32,623 nucleotides of DNA from Verrucomicrobiales bacterium (lineage in GTDB: Bacteria; Verrucomicrobiota; Verrucomicrobiia; Verrucomicrobiales; V1-33). The stretch covers positions 1 to 32,623 of the forward strand of contig JAQGPJ010000056.1 of the NCBI GenBank assembly GCA_028293125.1. The letters are read 5' to 3'. Below are positions 31,464-32,623 of the stretch, piece by piece. The notes under the pieces were generated by a model. That model saw only the letters and a program-made list of their open reading frames with translations. It was not told the origin of the DNA and did not search any database. Numbering within the stretch: position 1 is the first letter of the stretch; each line of letters begins with the position of its first letter. The translations under genes and the position numbers were made by a program.

Positions 31464-32623
31464 ATGACTCCACAGGAAGCCGCGCTGACCGCTCTGGTGG
31501 AGGCGCTGCAGCATCGGAACCGGCTGCTGGAGGAACGGTGCGCGCAGCTGGAGACCGAAAACAGACTCCTGCGGCGGAAGGTGGACCTGCTGGTCAAACG
31601 CTGCTTCGGAGCCAAAAGCGAGTCCCTGAGCCCGGACCAGCTGGAGCTGCTTCTAACAGGAAATGAGGAGCCGCCGCCGGGAAAATCCGACGCCTCCCGC
31701 GTGGCGTCCACCGCCGGTGACACGCTGGAGGCCGCTCCCCGGGACCATTCCCCCGCAGGGCCAAAACCTGCCCGCCGCGCCCGGTTGCCGGAGCATCTGC
31801 CCATTGTTGAGGAGTTCATTGATCCGCCGGAGGTGCTGGCCGATCCCGGCGCTTACCGCCGCATCGGCGAGGAGCGCACGGAGCGGCTGGACTATACGCC
31901 GGGCCGCTTTTTCCAGCGGCACACGGTCCGGGGAAAGTATGTCAGGAAGGAAGCCGCCGACGCCGTGCCGGTCATCGCGCCCCTGACCATCCTTCAGGAC
32001 CGGTGCATCGCAGCGCCCGCCCTGCTGGCGCACATCATCGTCGCCAAATACTGCGATCACGTGCCGCTTTACCGGCAGGAACAGATTTTCAAAACACGGC
32101 ACGATGTGCAGCTGCCACGCCAGACGATGGCCCGCTGGCTGGTCATGGCCGCCTTCTGGCTCAGCGGCGTGTGCCGCGAAATCACCCGCGCCGTCCTTGA
32201 GGACGGCTATGTTCAAATTGATGAGACGGCTGTCAGATACCTTGATCCCGGCCATGGAAAAAGCCGCACCGGCTATCTGTGGGCCATGCACCGGCCCGGC
32301 GGCGGCACCGTTTTCCAATGGCACACCAGCCGCGCCGCCCAGTGCCTGGAAAGCCTGATCCCCAAAGGCTGGAACGGCACCATCCAGTGCGATGGCTACA
32401 GCGCCTACGGCGCTTTCGCGAAAGGACGGCAGGGCTCCATCAGCCTTGTCTCCTGCATGGCCCACATCCGCCGGGACATCTTTGAGGCCAAAGAGGAGGC
32501 CTCAGTTCGCGCGGGCTGGCTGCTGCGGCAGATCCAAACGCTCTATCAAATCGAAAGGCGGCTGCGGGAGCAGCGGGCCGGGCCCGCGCTGCGCGCGGCC
32601 GTCCGCGCCTCCCAGGCCGCCCC
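31464..32623 (+). CDS. tnpC: IS66 transposase TnpC, N-terminal 386 codons (3' truncated by window edge)
   Basis: An open frame from ATG 31464 to the window end. It starts with a coiled-coil-like leader (LVEALQHRNRLLEERCAQLE, the usual IS66 N-terminus) and the KRCFGAKSESLSPDQLELL block. The DDE catalytic domain follows, with first Asp in YVQIDETAVRYL and second Asp in IQCDGYSAYG. The third acid is in the fragment at 1-399. The Cys zinc finger that most IS66 TnpC proteins carry before IGE..ERLDYTPGRF is absent; no CxxC occurs there. No frameshift is present inside this part. Confidence 0.94.
   Translation, partial: MTPQEAALTALVEALQHRNRLLEERCAQLETENRLLRRKVDLLVKRCFGAKSESLSPDQLELLLTGNEEPPPGKSDASRVASTAGDTLEAAPRDHSPAGPKPARRARLPEHLPIVEEFIDPPEVLADPGAYRRIGEERTERLDYTPGRFFQRHTVRGKYVRKEAADAVPVIAPLTILQDRCIAAPALLAHIIVAKYCDHVPLYRQEQIFKTRHDVQLPRQTMARWLVMAAFWLSGVCREITRAVLEDGYVQIDETAVRYLDPGHGKSRTGYLWAMHRPGGGTVFQWHTSRAAQCLESLIPKGWNGTIQCDGYSAYGAFAKGRQGSISLVSCMAHIRRDIFEAKEEASVRAGWLLRQIQTLYQIERRLREQRAGPALRAAVRASQAA

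Larger units (their letters stand above)
30443..32623 (+). mobile_element. IS66-family element, left (5') part
   Basis: It starts with GTAAGCGG at 30443 and carries tnpA, tnpB and most of tnpC, the three-gene layout typical of IS66. It runs off the window inside tnpC and is completed by 1-437. It is inserted in the exonuclease gene, in opposite orientation to that gene. Confidence 0.9.

Noticed and set aside
31653-32465. 270-aa minus-strand open frame at the right end.
   Set aside because: It is antisense to the clear IS66 tnpC catalytic domain and is a shadow frame.
1-32623. Composite transposon bounded by two directly repeated IS66 copies.
   Set aside because: The 8-bp duplications lie on the two apparently inner flanks and are identical, the two partial copies do not overlap, and the interrupted exonuclease gene continues across. 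One IS in a circle explains all of this.

Overview
This window reads as a small defence plasmid, and very probably as the whole of it. The last ~2.2 kb hold the 5' part of an IS66-family element (left end at 30443, tnpA, tnpB, first 386 codons of tnpC) and the first 437 bases hold the missing 3' part (last 132 codons of tnpC and the right end at 437). Both outer IS ends are flanked by the same 8-bp sequence CGTGAAGC (438-445 and 30435-30442). If the ends are joined and the IS removed, an exonuclease reading frame is restored across the junction. The simplest reading is one circle of about 32.6 kb that was opened inside a single IS66 copy. The organism cannot be named from the sequence. The DNA is GC-rich, most genes lack strong Shine-Dalgarno sites, and the LRR/Roc-COR, NB-ARC, CHAT and EAD architectures are typical of developmentally complex bacteria such as the PVC group, cyanobacteria, myxobacteria and some actinobacteria. 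That assignment is inference only.

Region 1 (702-9922, minus strand) is a four-gene run of eukaryote-NLR-like signalling proteins. In transcription order these are: a 1410-residue LRR-Roc-COR-TIR-CHAT protein carrying two putative effector domains; an NB-ARC ATPase with a nearly lost TPR array; a trypsin-like protease with an N-terminal effector-associated domain (EAD); and an EAD-NB-ARC-TPR protein whose EAD resembles that of the protease. This is the part of the window most likely to be an undescribed system: sensor/switch ATPases, a Roc GTPase switch, and protease and NADase-like effectors in one apparent operon.

Region 2 (9923-11430) has no convincing gene. It contains a long nested inverted repeat (10571-10841) and one weak ORF.

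Region 3 (11431-24884, minus strand) is a complete type 1 BREX phage-defence operon in canonical order brxA-brxB-brxC-pglX-pglZ-brxL, with ATGA overlaps between several genes. The target-recognition part of pglX is visibly AT-richer than the rest, as expected of specificity exchange. A decayed piece of a second Roc GTPase gene lies immediately upstream of brxA.

Region 4 (25345-29400) is the plasmid backbone: a one-gene module with an unknown 169-aa protein, an iteron origin, a Rep_3 initiator, a short ParA and a small ribbon-helix-helix-like partner bracketed by 8-bp-spaced repeats. Three sites with conserved arms around a 6-bp spacer (CCCAATAA-N6-TTATYGG) look like Xer/pdif recombination sites. 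Two of them sit in 124-bp inverted repeats that flank the replicon.

Region 5 (29441-30442 plus 438-543) is a DnaQ-like exonuclease pseudogene broken by IS66 and by several frameshifts. No relaxase, conjugation genes, rRNA, tRNA or CRISPR array was seen.
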